From Lysobacterales bacterium (GTDB lineage Bacteria > Pseudomonadota > Gammaproteobacteria > Xanthomonadales > Xanthomonadaceae), in the NCBI GenBank assembly GCA_019510125.1, contig JAEKKX010000006.1:248001-312000 (forward strand): a stretch of DNA of 64,000 bases, read 5' to 3'. Positions 41,160-50,200 of this stretch are shown one piece after another. Numbering within the stretch: position 1 is the stretch's first letter; each line of letters starts with the position of its first letter. The notes beneath the pieces were generated by a model. That model had not been told where the DNA came from. It saw only the letters and a program-made list of their open reading frames with translations, and did not search any database. The translations under genes and the position numbers were made by a program.

Positions 41160-43049
41160 TCAGCGCGCCGGGTCGAACCGCAGCGCCACCGTCCAGGTGC
41201 GGCCGGGCTGGTTGTAGTAGGCCGCGGTCTCGTAGTGGCGATCGAACACGTTGGCGACGCCGGCCTGCAGCGTCCATGCGTCGGCGATCCGGTATTCGCC
41301 GCGCAGGTCGAGCGTGGCGAAACCGCCGAGGCGACGGGTGTTGGCGACGTCGTCCCAGCGCGCGCCCTCGGCGATGGCGGTGAGGCCGAACCCGAAGGCG
41401 CCGAACGCGCGATCGAGGTCCAGTCGCGCGCTCTCCCGGGCCCGGCGCGGCAGGTCCTTGCCGCGGTTGCCGCCGACGGCCAGGTTCTCGGTGTCCAGCC
41501 AACTGGCGCTGGCGGCCAGCGTCCAGTCCCACAGCGTCGCGTCGGCGCGCAGTTCAGCGCCGCGCAGGCGGGCCTCGTCGAGGTTGTTCGGCAGGCCGAG
41601 CGAGGCGTCGTAGGCGATCAGGTCCTTCACCCGGGTCTCGAACGCGTCCAGGTGCAGGCCGATGTCCGCGCCGCGCCAGGCGAGTCCGGCCTCGGCGGTG
41701 CGCGAGGATTCCGGGCGCAGCGCCGGGTTGCCGAAGAACGGGTAGTACAGCTCGTTGAAGGTCGGCGCCTTGAACGCGGTGCCGTAGCCCGCCGTCACCC
41801 GCCAGCCGTCGCCGAAGCCCAGGCCCCACGCGGCGTTGCCGGTGGTCTTGCCGCCGAACTGATCGTTGTCGTCGCGGCGCAGCGCGAGCTGCACGTCCTG
41901 CGCGCCGAACCGTCCCTGGTACTGCGCGAACGCGGCGCGGTCCGCGCGGCGCCTGTCGTCGTACGCGGTGTCGCTGCCGATGCGGTCGCGCAGCCAGTCC
42001 GCGCCGACGGTCACCGTGTGGCCCTCGGCCACCGCGACGTCGGCCTGCACCGACGCGGTGTCGCGGCGGCTGGAGAAGAAGCCCGCCGGCGCATCGCCGA
42101 GGAAGTTGTCGGAGCTGTCCTTGTTGCTGCCGGCCGCGACGGTGAGCGTGAACGCATCGTTCGCCTTCCACTGCAACCGGGCGCCGACCGCCTGCTGCAC
42201 GATGTCGGAGTTGTCGACGAAGCCGCCGTCGTATTCGTTGTGGCCGCTGACGTGCAGCGCGTGCGCCTGGAGCGTGGCGCGGTCGCCGATGTCGACGCCG
42301 CCGCGCACCGACACCGCGCGGTTCTCGTAGCCGTCGCGGTCGGTCTGGCCGTTCACGAAGCAGCCGGCGTAGACGAAGTTGACGTCGTCGGCGATGCCGC
42401 GGCAGGCGTCGATGCCGTCGGTCCGTACCAGTCCGGCGTCGAAGCCGAACCAGCCGCGCGCGTTGCCGCCGCCGAAGCCGACGCCGCCCTCGCGGCGGCC
42501 GTGGCTGCCGGCGCCGACGTGGAACCGCAGCGACGGCGTGCCGCGGTCGCGACGGGTGAAGATCTGGATCACGCCGCCGATGGCGTCGGAGCCGTAGAGG
42601 CTGGAGCGCGGGCCGCGCACGATCTCGATGCGGTCGATCAGGGCGATCGGCAGATCCTGGAACGACGCCAGGCCCGAGGTCGCCGAGCCGATGCGCACGC
42701 CGTCCACCAGCACCAGCACGTGGTCGGATTCGGCGCCGCGCACGAACAGCGTGCTGAGCTTGCCTTCGCCGCCCTGGTTGCTGACGGCGATGCCGGCGCG
42801 GCCGCGCAGCAGGTCGCCGAGCGATGCCGCCTGGCTGCGGCGGATCGCGTCGGCGTCGATCACTTCGACCGGGGCCAGCGACGCGTCGACGGTGACCGCG
42901 GTGCGGGTGGCGGTGACGACGACGGCGTCGAGCGCGTCGGCGCCGTCGCGGCGGTCCGCATCGGCGGCGCGGGCGGACGGGGAAACGGTGGACAGGGCGC
43001 ACAGCGCGGCCGGGACGGCCAGCGCCAGCGGAAGACGGCGGAATTGCAT
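41160..43049 (-). CDS. btuB: TonB-dependent outer-membrane receptor, BtuB-like (cobalamin)
   Basis: The 629-residue receptor has a signal peptide (LALAVPAALCALSTVSPSARA), a TonB box (DALDAVVVTATRT), a plug domain (LGDLLRGRAGIAVSNQGG, VLVDGVRIGS, IEIVRGPRSSLYGSDAIGGV) and a 22-strand-type barrel ending in aromatic-flanked WTVALRFDPAR. Length is close to E. coli BtuB (614). It lies directly downstream of a cobalamin riboswitch, which makes vitamin B12 or a corrinoid the likely ligand. The ATG at 43049 is chosen because GGAG lies six bases upstream; an ATG four codons earlier is possible. Confidence 0.88.
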   Translation of the reverse strand: MQFRRLPLALAVPAALCALSTVSPSARAADADRRDGADALDAVVVTATRTAVTVDASLAPVEVIDADAIRRSQAASLGDLLRGRAGIAVSNQGGEGKLSTLFVRGAESDHVLVLVDGVRIGSATSGLASFQDLPIALIDRIEIVRGPRSSLYGSDAIGGVIQIFTRRDRGTPSLRFHVGAGSHGRREGGVGFGGGNARGWFGFDAGLVRTDGIDACRGIADDVNFVYAGCFVNGQTDRDGYENRAVSVRGGVDIGDRATLQAHALHVSGHNEYDGGFVDNSDIVQQAVGARLQWKANDAFTLTVAAGSNKDSSDNFLGDAPAGFFSSRRDTASVQADVAVAEGHTVTVGADWLRDRIGSDTAYDDRRRADRAAFAQYQGRFGAQDVQLALRRDDNDQFGGKTTGNAAWGLGFGDGWRVTAGYGTAFKAPTFNELYYPFFGNPALRPESSRTAEAGLAWRGADIGLHLDAFETRVKDLIAYDASLGLPNNLDEARLRGAELRADATLWDWTLAASASWLDTENLAVGGNRGKDLPRRARESARLDLDRAFGAFGFGLTAIAEGARWDDVANTRRLGGFATLDLRGEYRIADAWTLQAGVANVFDRHYETAAYYNQPGRTWTVALRFDPAR

Positions 43050-43182
43050 TCGGGACTCCATCGCGCGCACCCGCGCGGTGAGAAGGACGGGAGTCGCGAT
43101 CGGAGGACAGGGAAGCGAGACGGACCGCGCGCGCGGCGACGACATCGCCGCGACGCCCTCCGCATCGCAACCGTGTGGACTT

Positions 43183-43372
43183 CGTGGCCGGTCTCCGGGC
43201 TCGCGCGCGGAGGACGAGGCCTCCGGCCGTCGCGCCTTCCCGTGGTCGAGAGAACCACAGTGGCGGATGCGACGGTTTCACGCGCTTACCGTTGCGGGGG
43301 CAGCGCCGGAATCACCCCGGCATCCCGGGGTCCACCGGCTTCCCGTTTCAATCCTCGGACGAACGTCTCCGG
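43183..43372 (-). ncRNA. Cobalamin riboswitch
   Basis: Read on the minus strand, the leader holds the classical elements in order: GGGAAGCCGGTG, the B12 box GCTGCCCCCGCAACGGTAA, GCCACTG, CGGGAAGGC, and the 3' closing GAGCCCGGAGACCGGCC (near 43183-43202). This is the standard AdoCbl aptamer that represses B12 uptake genes when cobalamin is abundant. It ends about 130 bases before the BtuB-like receptor start. Ends are set by the conserved helices and are accurate to within about ten bases. Confidence 0.92.
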
Positions 43373-43420
43373 ATCACCGCGAAGCGCGCGCAGTGTACTC
43401 CATGCGGCGCGGGCGGCGGC

Positions 43421-43795
43421 TCATTCGCCGCTGTCGGGTTCGTCGAACAGGCGGAAGGCCGGTGCGGCGGACTCTTCGCGGGCCGCGTGGGTGGTGGTCA
43501 CCGGGGCGGCCGCGGGACGGCCGCGCGGCGGCGGCAGCAGGGCGATGGCGGCGTCGGCCGCGACCAGCAGCTCGCTGCGCCGTTCCGCCGGGACTTCCTG
43601 CCAGTGGCAGTCGGTCAGCGCGCCTTCCAGCGCGTACAGCAGGTTCAGGCTCGGCTTGAAGCCCGCGCGCTTGACGCGCATGAACGCCTCGAGTGCGCCG
43701 ATCGCGCGCAGGTCCTCTTCGGTGCGCAGGCCCACCTGGCGCAGCCAGGCGGCGCTTTTCGGGCCGATGTTGCGGAGTTTGATGGAAGTCGCCAT
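43421..43795 (-). CDS. TfoX C-terminal-domain protein
   Basis: The 124-residue protein contains the TfoX/Sxy C-terminal helix-hairpin-helix domain: KLRNIGPKSAAWLRQVGLRTEEDLRAIGALEAF, then NLLYALEGALTDCHW. The N-terminal TfoX domain is absent, and about 40 C-terminal residues are disordered, Ala/Pro-rich. TfoX proteins regulate competence in other bacteria; stand-alone C-terminal proteins have no established role. It lies 35 bases after the fRMsr gene on the same strand and just upstream of the riboswitch. The ATG at 43795 starts the conserved block. Confidence 0.8.
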   Translation of the reverse strand: MATSIKLRNIGPKSAAWLRQVGLRTEEDLRAIGALEAFMRVKRAGFKPSLNLLYALEGALTDCHWQEVPAERRSELLVAADAAIALLPPPRGRPAAAPVTTTHAAREESAAPAFRLFDEPDSGE

Positions 43796-43830
43796 GCGTG
43801 ATCGCGGTCCGGAAGTCGTGTGGTCGCGGC

Positions 43831-44325
43831 TCAACCGTCCGTGCCCAGACTGCGCACGAACAGCGCCGCGATGGTTTCGAGCCCTGCCTGATCTTCAACG
43901 TCGAATCGTTCGGGAACCGGACTGTCGAGGTCGAACACGCCGAGCAGCGCGCCGTCGCGCACCAGCGGCACCACCAGTTCCGAACGCGAGGCCGCATCGC
44001 AGGCGATGTGGCCGGGGAAGGCGTGCACGTCGGCGATGCGCTGGGTGGTGCGGGTGCGCGCCGCGGCGCCGCAGACGCCGCGGTCCAGCGGGATCCGCAC
44101 GCAGGCGGGCAGCCCCTGGAACGGGCCGACCACCAGTTCGGCGCCGTCGAAGAAATAGAAGCCGACCCAGTTCAGCGCCGGCAGCGCGTGGTAGACCAGC
44201 GCCGACAGGTTGGCGGCGTTGGCGATGCGGTCGTGCTCGCCCGCGAGCAGCGCTTCGGCCTGCGCGGCGAGTTGGGCGTACTGGTCCGGCTTGCTGCCGG
44301 TAAGCGGGACGGCGGCGAAACTCAT
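43831..44325 (-). CDS. msrC: Free methionine-(R)-sulfoxide reductase (GAF domain)
   Basis: The 164-residue GAF protein has the three fRMsr cysteines at 75, 85 and 109 (LPACVRIPLD, RGVCGAAA, GHIACDAASR). Their 10- and 24-residue spacings match the yeast and E. coli enzymes, plus the NWVGFYFFDG substrate region. It reduces free Met-R-sulfoxide in the cytosol, part of oxidative-damage repair. The ATG at 44325 gives the normal length; an ATG 15 bases upstream is also possible. It is divergent from bioD. Confidence 0.9.
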   Translation of the reverse strand: MSFAAVPLTGSKPDQYAQLAAQAEALLAGEHDRIANAANLSALVYHALPALNWVGFYFFDGAELVVGPFQGLPACVRIPLDRGVCGAAARTRTTQRIADVHAFPGHIACDAASRSELVVPLVRDGALLGVFDLDSPVPERFDVEDQAGLETIAALFVRSLGTDG

Positions 44326-44413
44326 GCGGCCAGTGTACATGCCCACCGCTGGAGCGGCGGCATCGTGCGTCTTACCATGCGCGTCCGCAACCGAGCGTTC
44401 CGCCACGACCACG

Positions 44414-45097
44414 ATGACCGCGCCCGCCACCGCCCGCAGCCTCTACGTCACCGGCACCGACACCGGCGTCGGCAAGACCGTCGCCAGCGTCGCGCTGGTG
44501 CGCGCATGGCGCGCGCGCGGGCTGCGCACGATCGGCATGAAGCCGGTCGCCAGCGGCTGCGAACGCACGCCCGAAGGCTGGCGCAACGCCGATGCCCTGC
44601 GCCTGCAGGCGGCCAGCGATCCGCGGCCGGCCTACGGCGACCTCAATCCGTGGGCGCTGCCGGCCGCGACCGCGCCCGAATTCGCCGCGCGCGAAGTAGG
44701 CGCGACGCTGACCATCGGGCCGATCCTCGACGCCCATGCCCGGCTCGCCGCGCAGGCCGACCTGGTCGTGGTCGAAGGCGTCGGCGGCTGGGCCGCGCCG
44801 ATCGACGACGGCCTGGTCCAGGCCGACCTGGTCGGCGCGCTGTCGCTGCCGGTGGTGCTGGTGGTCGGGCTGCGCCTGGGCTGCCTCAACCATGCCGCGC
44901 TCACCGCGCGGGCGATCGCCGCCGACGGCGGCAGGCTGTCGGGATGGATCGCTTCGGAGATCGAACCGGACATGCCGTATCGCGACGACAACCTCGCCTG
45001 GCTGCAGCGCCACCTCCCCGCCCCCTGCTGGGGCGTGTTGCCGTTCCGGGCGGATGCCGACGAGGCCGACCTCTCGGGCTTCCTGTCGCCGCGATAG
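44414..45097 (+). CDS. bioD: Dethiobiotin synthetase
   Basis: The 227-residue enzyme has the P-loop YVTGTDTGVGKT at its start, the substrate Lys region GMKPVASG, and VEGVGGWAAPID, the family's glycine-rich VEGAGG motif with Val for Ala. It forms the ureido ring of dethiobiotin from DAPA, CO2 and ATP, the penultimate biotin step. No other bio gene is in the window. It is transcribed divergently from the fRMsr gene; the efflux operon starts 92 bases downstream. Confidence 0.92.
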   Translation: MTAPATARSLYVTGTDTGVGKTVASVALVRAWRARGLRTIGMKPVASGCERTPEGWRNADALRLQAASDPRPAYGDLNPWALPAATAPEFAAREVGATLTIGPILDAHARLAAQADLVVVEGVGGWAAPIDDGLVQADLVGALSLPVVLVVGLRLGCLNHAALTARAIAADGGRLSGWIASEIEPDMPYRDDNLAWLQRHLPAPCWGVLPFRADADEADLSGFLSPR

Positions 45098-45189
45098 GCA
45101 ACGCCAACGCCGGGCCGATACTTCCGGCACGCGCCGGGGGTGGGCCCGCGGCTAAACTGGACTGCCGTCGCGATTTGCGTGAGGTCGCC

Positions 45190-46383
45190 ATGCGTCTTCG
45201 ACGTGTTCCCGCCGTAATGACGATGGCCTGCGCGCTGGTGCTGGCGGCCTGCGGCGACAAGCCGCCCGAAGCCCAGGGTGGCGAAGGCGGGCCGCCCGGC
45301 GGCGGCGAGATGCAACTGCCGGTCGAAGCGATCACCGTCGCGCCGCAGCCGCTGTCCGCCGGCCTGCAGACCGTCGGCAGCCTGCGTGCCGACGAGACCG
45401 TCACGGTGCGCGCGGAAGTGCCGGCGCGCATCACCCGCATCCATTTCGAGGAGGGCGGCCACGTCGTCGAGGGGCAGCCGCTGTTCACGCTCGACGCCAG
45501 CCTGCCCGAGGCCGCGCTGAAGGAGGCGCAGGCCAATCTCGAGAACAGCCGCCGCGCCGCCGCGCGCAGCAAGGAACTGCTGGCCGGCAAGCTGGTCGCG
45601 CAGGCCGATTACGACAAGGCGCGCGCCGCGCTCGGCGTGGACGAGGCGCGGGTGAACTCGGCGCAGGCCACGCTCGCGAAATACACCATCCGCGCGCCGT
45701 TCTCGGGCCAGGTCGGCCTGCGCAACGTCAGCGTCGGCGCGTTCGTCACAGCGGGCCAGGAGCTGATCAGCCTGGTGCGGATCGATCCGATCGAGGTCGA
45801 CTTCAGCGTGCCCGAGCGCGCCCTGACCCAGTTGTCGCGCGGGCAGGCGATCCGGATCGAGGTCGACGCCTTCCCGGGCGACCGCTTCGGCGGACGCGTG
45901 CTGGCGATCGATCCCAGCATCGACGCCGGCACCCGCAGCGTGAAGCTCCGCGCGCAGATCGGCAATCCCGACGGCCGCCTGCGCCCGGGCCAGTTCGCGC
46001 GCCTGCAGCTCGAACAGGCCGGCGACGCACAGGCGCTGCTGGTGCCCGAGCAGGCGCTGATGCAGGACGGCGACACCCGTTTCGTCTACACCGTCGTCGA
46101 CGGCAAGGCCAGGAAGACCGTGGTCAAGACCGGGGCCCGCGTGCCGGGCAAGGTCGAGATCGTCGAAGGCCTGCAGGCGGGCGCGGTGGTGATCACCGCC
46201 GGCCAGGCCAAGCCGATGATGCACGACGGCATGGGCGTGATGGTGCTGCCGCCGGACGACGCCGAGCAGAAGCCCGCCGCGCCGGCGGCCGCGCAGCCCG
46301 CCGCCGCAAAGCCACAGGCCGAGAAATCCCAGGCCGAGAAATCCCAGACGGCCGCCGCGCCGGCCGCGAAGCAGGGCGGCTGA
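45190..46383 (+). CDS. RND efflux periplasmic adaptor lipoprotein
   Basis: The 397-residue lipoprotein (lipobox LAAC near residue 20) has the barrel-sandwich motif RAEVPARITRIHFEEGGHVVEGQPL, a helical hairpin, the second lipoyl half YTIRAPFSGQVGLRNVSVGAFV and a beta-barrel domain. The last 45 residues are an Ala/Lys/Gln tail with the repeat QAEKSQAEKSQ, which is unusual. It is a MexA/AcrA-type adaptor for the pump encoded three bases downstream. No outer-membrane channel or regulator gene is adjacent. Confidence 0.9.
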   Translation: MRLRRVPAVMTMACALVLAACGDKPPEAQGGEGGPPGGGEMQLPVEAITVAPQPLSAGLQTVGSLRADETVTVRAEVPARITRIHFEEGGHVVEGQPLFTLDASLPEAALKEAQANLENSRRAAARSKELLAGKLVAQADYDKARAALGVDEARVNSAQATLAKYTIRAPFSGQVGLRNVSVGAFVTAGQELISLVRIDPIEVDFSVPERALTQLSRGQAIRIEVDAFPGDRFGGRVLAIDPSIDAGTRSVKLRAQIGNPDGRLRPGQFARLQLEQAGDAQALLVPEQALMQDGDTRFVYTVVDGKARKTVVKTGARVPGKVEIVEGLQAGAVVITAGQAKPMMHDGMGVMVLPPDDAEQKPAAPAAAQPAAAKPQAEKSQAEKSQTAAAPAAKQGG

Positions 46384-46386
46384 GCC

Positions 46387-49300
46387 ATGATGCTCTCCGA
46401 CCTCTCGATCCGCCGCCCCGTCTTCGCGACGGTGATCAACCTCATCGTGCTGCTGATCGGCCTGATCGCCTACCAGCGCCTGCCCGTGCGGTTGATCCCC
46501 AAGGTCGACGAACCGGTGGTGACGGTGAACACGACCTACCCCGGCGCCAGCGCGCAGGTGATCGAGTCGCAGATCACCCAGCCGATCGAGGACGCGCTGT
46601 CCGGCGTCGAGGGCATCCAGTACATCCAGTCGGTCAGCCGCGAGCAGTCCAGCCAGGTCACGATCCGGTTCCGGCTGGATCGCGATCCCGACGGCGCCGC
46701 GTCCGACGTGCGCGACCGGGTCGGCCAGGCCCGCGATTTCCTGCCCGAGGAAGCGCGCGAGCCGATCGTGCAGAAGCAGGAAGCCGACGCGCAGCCGATC
46801 ATCTACCTCGCCTTCTCCTCGCCGCGGCACTCGCAGGTGGAGCTCGCCGACCTCGCCGACCGACTGGTGAAGGATCGCGTGCAGACGATCCCCGGCGTCG
46901 CTCAGGCGCAGGTGTTCAGCCCGACCTACGCGATGCGCGTGTGGCTGCAGCCGCAGCGCCTCGCCGGTTTCGACCTCACGCCCGCCGACGTCGAGGCCGC
47001 GCTGCGCGCGCAGAACGTCGAGATCCCCGCCGGCCGCGTCGAAGGCACGATGCGCGAATTCACGGTGCTGTCCGAGACCGACCTGAAGACGCCGGAGGAA
47101 TTCGGCGCGATCGTGCTGCGCGACGACGGCCAGGGCGTCGTCCGCCTGCGCGACGTGGCCAAGGTCGAGCTGGGCGCGCAGGAAACCCGCTTCCGGGCCC
47201 GCTACAACGGCCGGGACGCGGTGCCGCTGGGCATCGTCAAGCAGGCCGTCGCCAATCCGCTGGAGATCTCCACGGCGCTGAAGGCGATGATCCCGCAGAT
47301 CCAGCGCACGCTGCCGGAAGGGGTGAAGGTCGACATCGCCTACGACTCCACCATCTTCATCGAGAAGTCCATCGACGAGGTCTACAAGACCGTCGGCGAG
47401 GCGATCGTGCTGGTGGTGCTGGTGATCTTCCTGTTCCTGCGCAGCGCCCGCGCCACGTTGATCCCGCTGGTGACGATCCCGGTGTCGCTGGTCGGCGCGT
47501 TCGCGCTGATGTACGCCTTCGGCTTCACCATCAATACATTGACCCTGCTGGCGATGGTGCTGGCGATCGGCCTGGTGGTGGACGACGCGATCGTCATGCT
47601 GGAGAACATCTACCGCCACGTCGAGGAAGGCATGCCGCCGTTCGAGGCGGCGCTGAAGGGCAGCAAGGAAATCGGTTTCGCCATCGTCGCGATGACCCTG
47701 ACCCTGGCGGCGGTCTACCTGCCGCTGGCGTTCTCCACCGGTCGCACCGGCAAGCTGTTCGTCGAGTTCGCGCTGACCCTCGCCGGCGCGGTGCTGGTCT
47801 CGGGCTTCACCGCGCTGACCCTGTCGCCGATGATGTCGTCGAAGCTGCTGCGGCACCAGGAGAAGCCCGGCCGCTTCTACCTCGCCGGCGAGCGCATGCT
47901 GGCCGCCATCGACCGCGGCTATCGCGGGCTGCTGCAGCGGGTGCTGGCGTGGCGCTGGGTCACGGTCGGCGCGGCGGCCGCGGTCTTCGCCGGCGCCGCG
48001 TTGCTGTGGACGGGCCTGCCGCGCGAGCTCGCACCGCAGGAGGACCAGGGCTTCATCATCGGCTTCGGCATCGCGCCGGAAGGCTCCACCGTCGAATACA
48101 CCGACAAGTACGCAAAGCAGATGGAGGCGCAGTTCCGGCAGTTGCCCGACCTGCAGCGCCAGTTCCAGATCGTGGGCTTCCCGTCGATCACCACCACGAT
48201 CGGCTTCGTGATGCTCAAGGACTGGGAACAACGCAAGGTCTCGACCCAGGAAGTGCAGGGCCGGTTGTTCCCGCAGTTCATGGGCATCCCCGGGATCATG
48301 GCCTTCCCGACGCTGCCGCCGCCGCTGGGCCAGGAGGGCTTCGGCCAGCCGGTGAGCTTCGTCGTGCAGAGCACCGGCACCTGGGACGAACTGGGCGGCA
48401 CCGTGCAGCAACTGATGGCGAAGATGCGCGAGAACCCGAACCTCACCAACCCCGACAGCGACCTCAAGCTCGACAAGCCGCAGTTGCGGGTCGCGGTCGA
48501 TCGCGACAAGGTCGCGGCGGTGGGCAGCGACGTCGCCACGGTCGGGCACACGCTGGAGACGATGCTGGGCGGGCGCAACGTCACCCGCTTCAAGCGCGGC
48601 TCGGAGCAGTACGACGTGATCGTGCAGGTCGAGGACGCCGACCGGCGCACGCCCGGCGACCTCGACAACATCTTCGTCCGCGCCGGCGACGGCGGGATGG
48701 TGCAGTTGTCGAACCTGGTCGACGTCAACGAGGCGGTCGCCGCCAAGGAACTGAACCACTTCAACAAGCTGCGCTCCGCGACGATCAGCGCCGGCCTCGC
48801 GCCGGGCTATTCGATGGGCGAGGCGCTGGCCTGGATGGAAACGGCGCTCAAGGAGGTCGCGCCCGACGCCCAGTACGACCTGTCCGGGCAGAGCCGCGAG
48901 TTCCGCGAATCCGCCGGCGATTTCGGCCTGATCTTCGGCCTCGCCATCGCCTTCATCTTCCTGGTGCTGGCGGCGCAGTTCGAGAGCTGGGTCGATCCGC
49001 TGGTGATCATGCTGGCGGTGCCGCTGGCGATGTTCGGCGCGTTCCTGGCGCTCAAGCTGACCGGCGGGAGCTGGAACATCTACTCGCAGATCGGCGTGGT
49101 GACCCTGGTCGGACTGATCGCCAAGCACGGCATCCTGATCGTCGAGTTCTCCAACCAGTTGCAGGAAGCCGGCAAGACCAAGCTGCAGGCGGTCGTCGAC
49201 GCCGCCGCGCTGCGCCTGCGCCCGATCCTGATGACCACCGGCGCGATGGTGCTCGGCGCGCTGCCGCTGGCGCTGGCCAGCGGCGCCGGCGCCGAGGCCC

Positions 49301-49458
49301 GCAACCAGATCGGCTGGGTGATCGTCGGCGGCATGGGGATCGGCACCGTGTTCACGCTGTTCGTCGTGCCGGTGGTCTACCTGCTGATCGGTCGCGACCA
49401 CCATCGCCGGCAGGCCGAAGCGCCGCAGGCCGCGCCCGCCCACCCCGCCGCAGGCTGA
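46387..49458 (+). CDS. RND multidrug efflux permease (HAE1 family)
   Basis: The 1023-residue pump begins LSDLSIRRPVFATVINLIVLLIGLIAY. It has the two tandem repeats of six helices each with large periplasmic loops, and the proton-relay Asp-Asp in LVVDDAIVMLENIYRHVEEG, plus VGLIAKHGILIVEFSNQLQE in the second half. It exports drugs or lipophilic compounds with the adaptor encoded upstream. Length and motifs are complete. The nearest relatives by sequence style are the MexF/MdtBC-like pumps with RLIPKVDEPVV rather than the AcrB type. Substrate unknown. Confidence 0.93.
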   Translation: MMLSDLSIRRPVFATVINLIVLLIGLIAYQRLPVRLIPKVDEPVVTVNTTYPGASAQVIESQITQPIEDALSGVEGIQYIQSVSREQSSQVTIRFRLDRDPDGAASDVRDRVGQARDFLPEEAREPIVQKQEADAQPIIYLAFSSPRHSQVELADLADRLVKDRVQTIPGVAQAQVFSPTYAMRVWLQPQRLAGFDLTPADVEAALRAQNVEIPAGRVEGTMREFTVLSETDLKTPEEFGAIVLRDDGQGVVRLRDVAKVELGAQETRFRARYNGRDAVPLGIVKQAVANPLEISTALKAMIPQIQRTLPEGVKVDIAYDSTIFIEKSIDEVYKTVGEAIVLVVLVIFLFLRSARATLIPLVTIPVSLVGAFALMYAFGFTINTLTLLAMVLAIGLVVDDAIVMLENIYRHVEEGMPPFEAALKGSKEIGFAIVAMTLTLAAVYLPLAFSTGRTGKLFVEFALTLAGAVLVSGFTALTLSPMMSSKLLRHQEKPGRFYLAGERMLAAIDRGYRGLLQRVLAWRWVTVGAAAAVFAGAALLWTGLPRELAPQEDQGFIIGFGIAPEGSTVEYTDKYAKQMEAQFRQLPDLQRQFQIVGFPSITTTIGFVMLKDWEQRKVSTQEVQGRLFPQFMGIPGIMAFPTLPPPLGQEGFGQPVSFVVQSTGTWDELGGTVQQLMAKMRENPNLTNPDSDLKLDKPQLRVAVDRDKVAAVGSDVATVGHTLETMLGGRNVTRFKRGSEQYDVIVQVEDADRRTPGDLDNIFVRAGDGGMVQLSNLVDVNEAVAAKELNHFNKLRSATISAGLAPGYSMGEALAWMETALKEVAPDAQYDLSGQSREFRESAGDFGLIFGLAIAFIFLVLAAQFESWVDPLVIMLAVPLAMFGAFLALKLTGGSWNIYSQIGVVTLVGLIAKHGILIVEFSNQLQEAGKTKLQAVVDAAALRLRPILMTTGAMVLGALPLALASGAGAEARNQIGWVIVGGMGIGTVFTLFVVPVVYLLIGRDHHRRQAEAPQAAPAHPAAG

Positions 49459-49527
49459 GGCCGCGGCGCGGCGGGCCGCCGGGCCGGGTCGCGGACAAGA
49501 ACATCCCGGACAACGCCATCGCGGGCA

Positions 49528-49557
49528 AGAAAAAACCCGGTCGCTGGGCGACCGGGT
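49528..49557 (-). terminator. Intrinsic terminator of the phasin gene
   Basis: On the minus strand, ACCCGGTCGC (49535-49544) pairs with GCGACCGGGT (49548-49557), a ten-base-pair stem with a three-base loop, followed by TTTTT and C TT. It lies about 55 bases after the phasin stop, in the convergent gap with the RND pump gene. Confidence 0.8.
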
Positions 49558-49611
49558 CGAAAGAGAGAGACAGCAGGCGCCGGGGAGGGACGGCGCCCTT
49601 GCAGCGATGGA

Positions 49612-50013
49612 TCAACGCGCCTTGCGGGCGCTGGCGGCCTTGACCACCTTTTCGGCGTCGGCCTGCACGGTGGCGGCGACGGTCTCGAACTGCGACTTGG
49701 CGATCTGGGCGATGGCTTCGTTGGTCTTCAGCGTACGGCCGAAGGCTTCCTGGCCGGCGCCGATGCTGCGCTCGACGTTCTCGCGGGCGACTTGGGCGCC
49801 CTTCGGCCACGCGGCCTTGAGGCCGTCGAAATCGCGCACGTCGGCCAGCTCGCCCCAGAAGGCGAAGGTGGCGTTCATGTTCTCTTCGATGGCGGCGAGC
49901 TGCAGGCCGAAGACGGCCTCGGTGTTCTCGAGGGCCAGGCGACCGACCTGCGCGGTGGTGTCCGCGAACTGGCGGGCCGACTTGGCGAACTGATCGTTGA
50001 ACTGCGGGTACAT
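49612..50013 (-). CDS. Phasin family protein
   Basis: The 133-residue acidic/amphipathic helical protein begins MYPQFNDQFAKSARQFADTTAQVGRLALENTEAVFGLQLAAIEEN, the pattern of Phasin_2 proteins that coat polyhydroxyalkanoate granules. It ends in an Ala/Lys tail (VVKAASARKAR). No PHA synthase or depolymerase gene is in the window. AGGAG lies seven bases before the ATG. Two 25/26-base direct repeats upstream are candidate operators. Low confidence only in the precise role: some phasin-like proteins do not bind PHA. Confidence 0.8.
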   Translation of the reverse strand: MYPQFNDQFAKSARQFADTTAQVGRLALENTEAVFGLQLAAIEENMNATFAFWGELADVRDFDGLKAAWPKGAQVARENVERSIGAGQEAFGRTLKTNEAIAQIAKSQFETVAATVQADAEKVVKAASARKAR

Positions 50014-50051
50014 GACGGACTCCTGGGCGGGGTGCCGGCAGGGCTGCCGGT

Positions 50052-50103
50052 TTGTGCAGTGCAACATAGGCCCGACTTTGCTGCATTGCAACATGAGCCC
50101 GAC
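50052..50103 (-). promoter_or_regulatory. Tandem direct repeats upstream of the phasin gene
   Basis: TTGTGCAGTGCAACATAGGCCCGAC (50052-50076, shown in parts here) is followed by a second, 26-base copy at 50078-50103. The shared core is TGCA-GTGCAACAT and GCCCGAC. The TGC/GCA-rich cores (CTGCATTGCA) resemble the binding motif of PhaR, the repressor that controls phaP phasin genes in other bacteria. They lie about 40-90 bases upstream of the phasin ATG. The PhaR assignment is inference. Confidence 0.5.
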
Positions 50104-50200
50104 GAACGGCGGCCTCCTGTTCAGGATTCCATGGGAAATCAACGGGTTGAGGCCGATTTTCGGCTGAATCCGGCCGGAGGCCGCCGAAAAACGGCCGGAC

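Noticed and set aside
44632-49443. A minus-strand open frame of about 1600 codons opposite the RND pump, and similar long frames at 2552-5896 and 26301-29828
   Set aside because: They are mirror frames of high-GC coding sequence on the other strand; their translations are repetitive in Arg, His, Gln and Gly, and their neighbours on the plus or minus strand are complete, well-matched genes.
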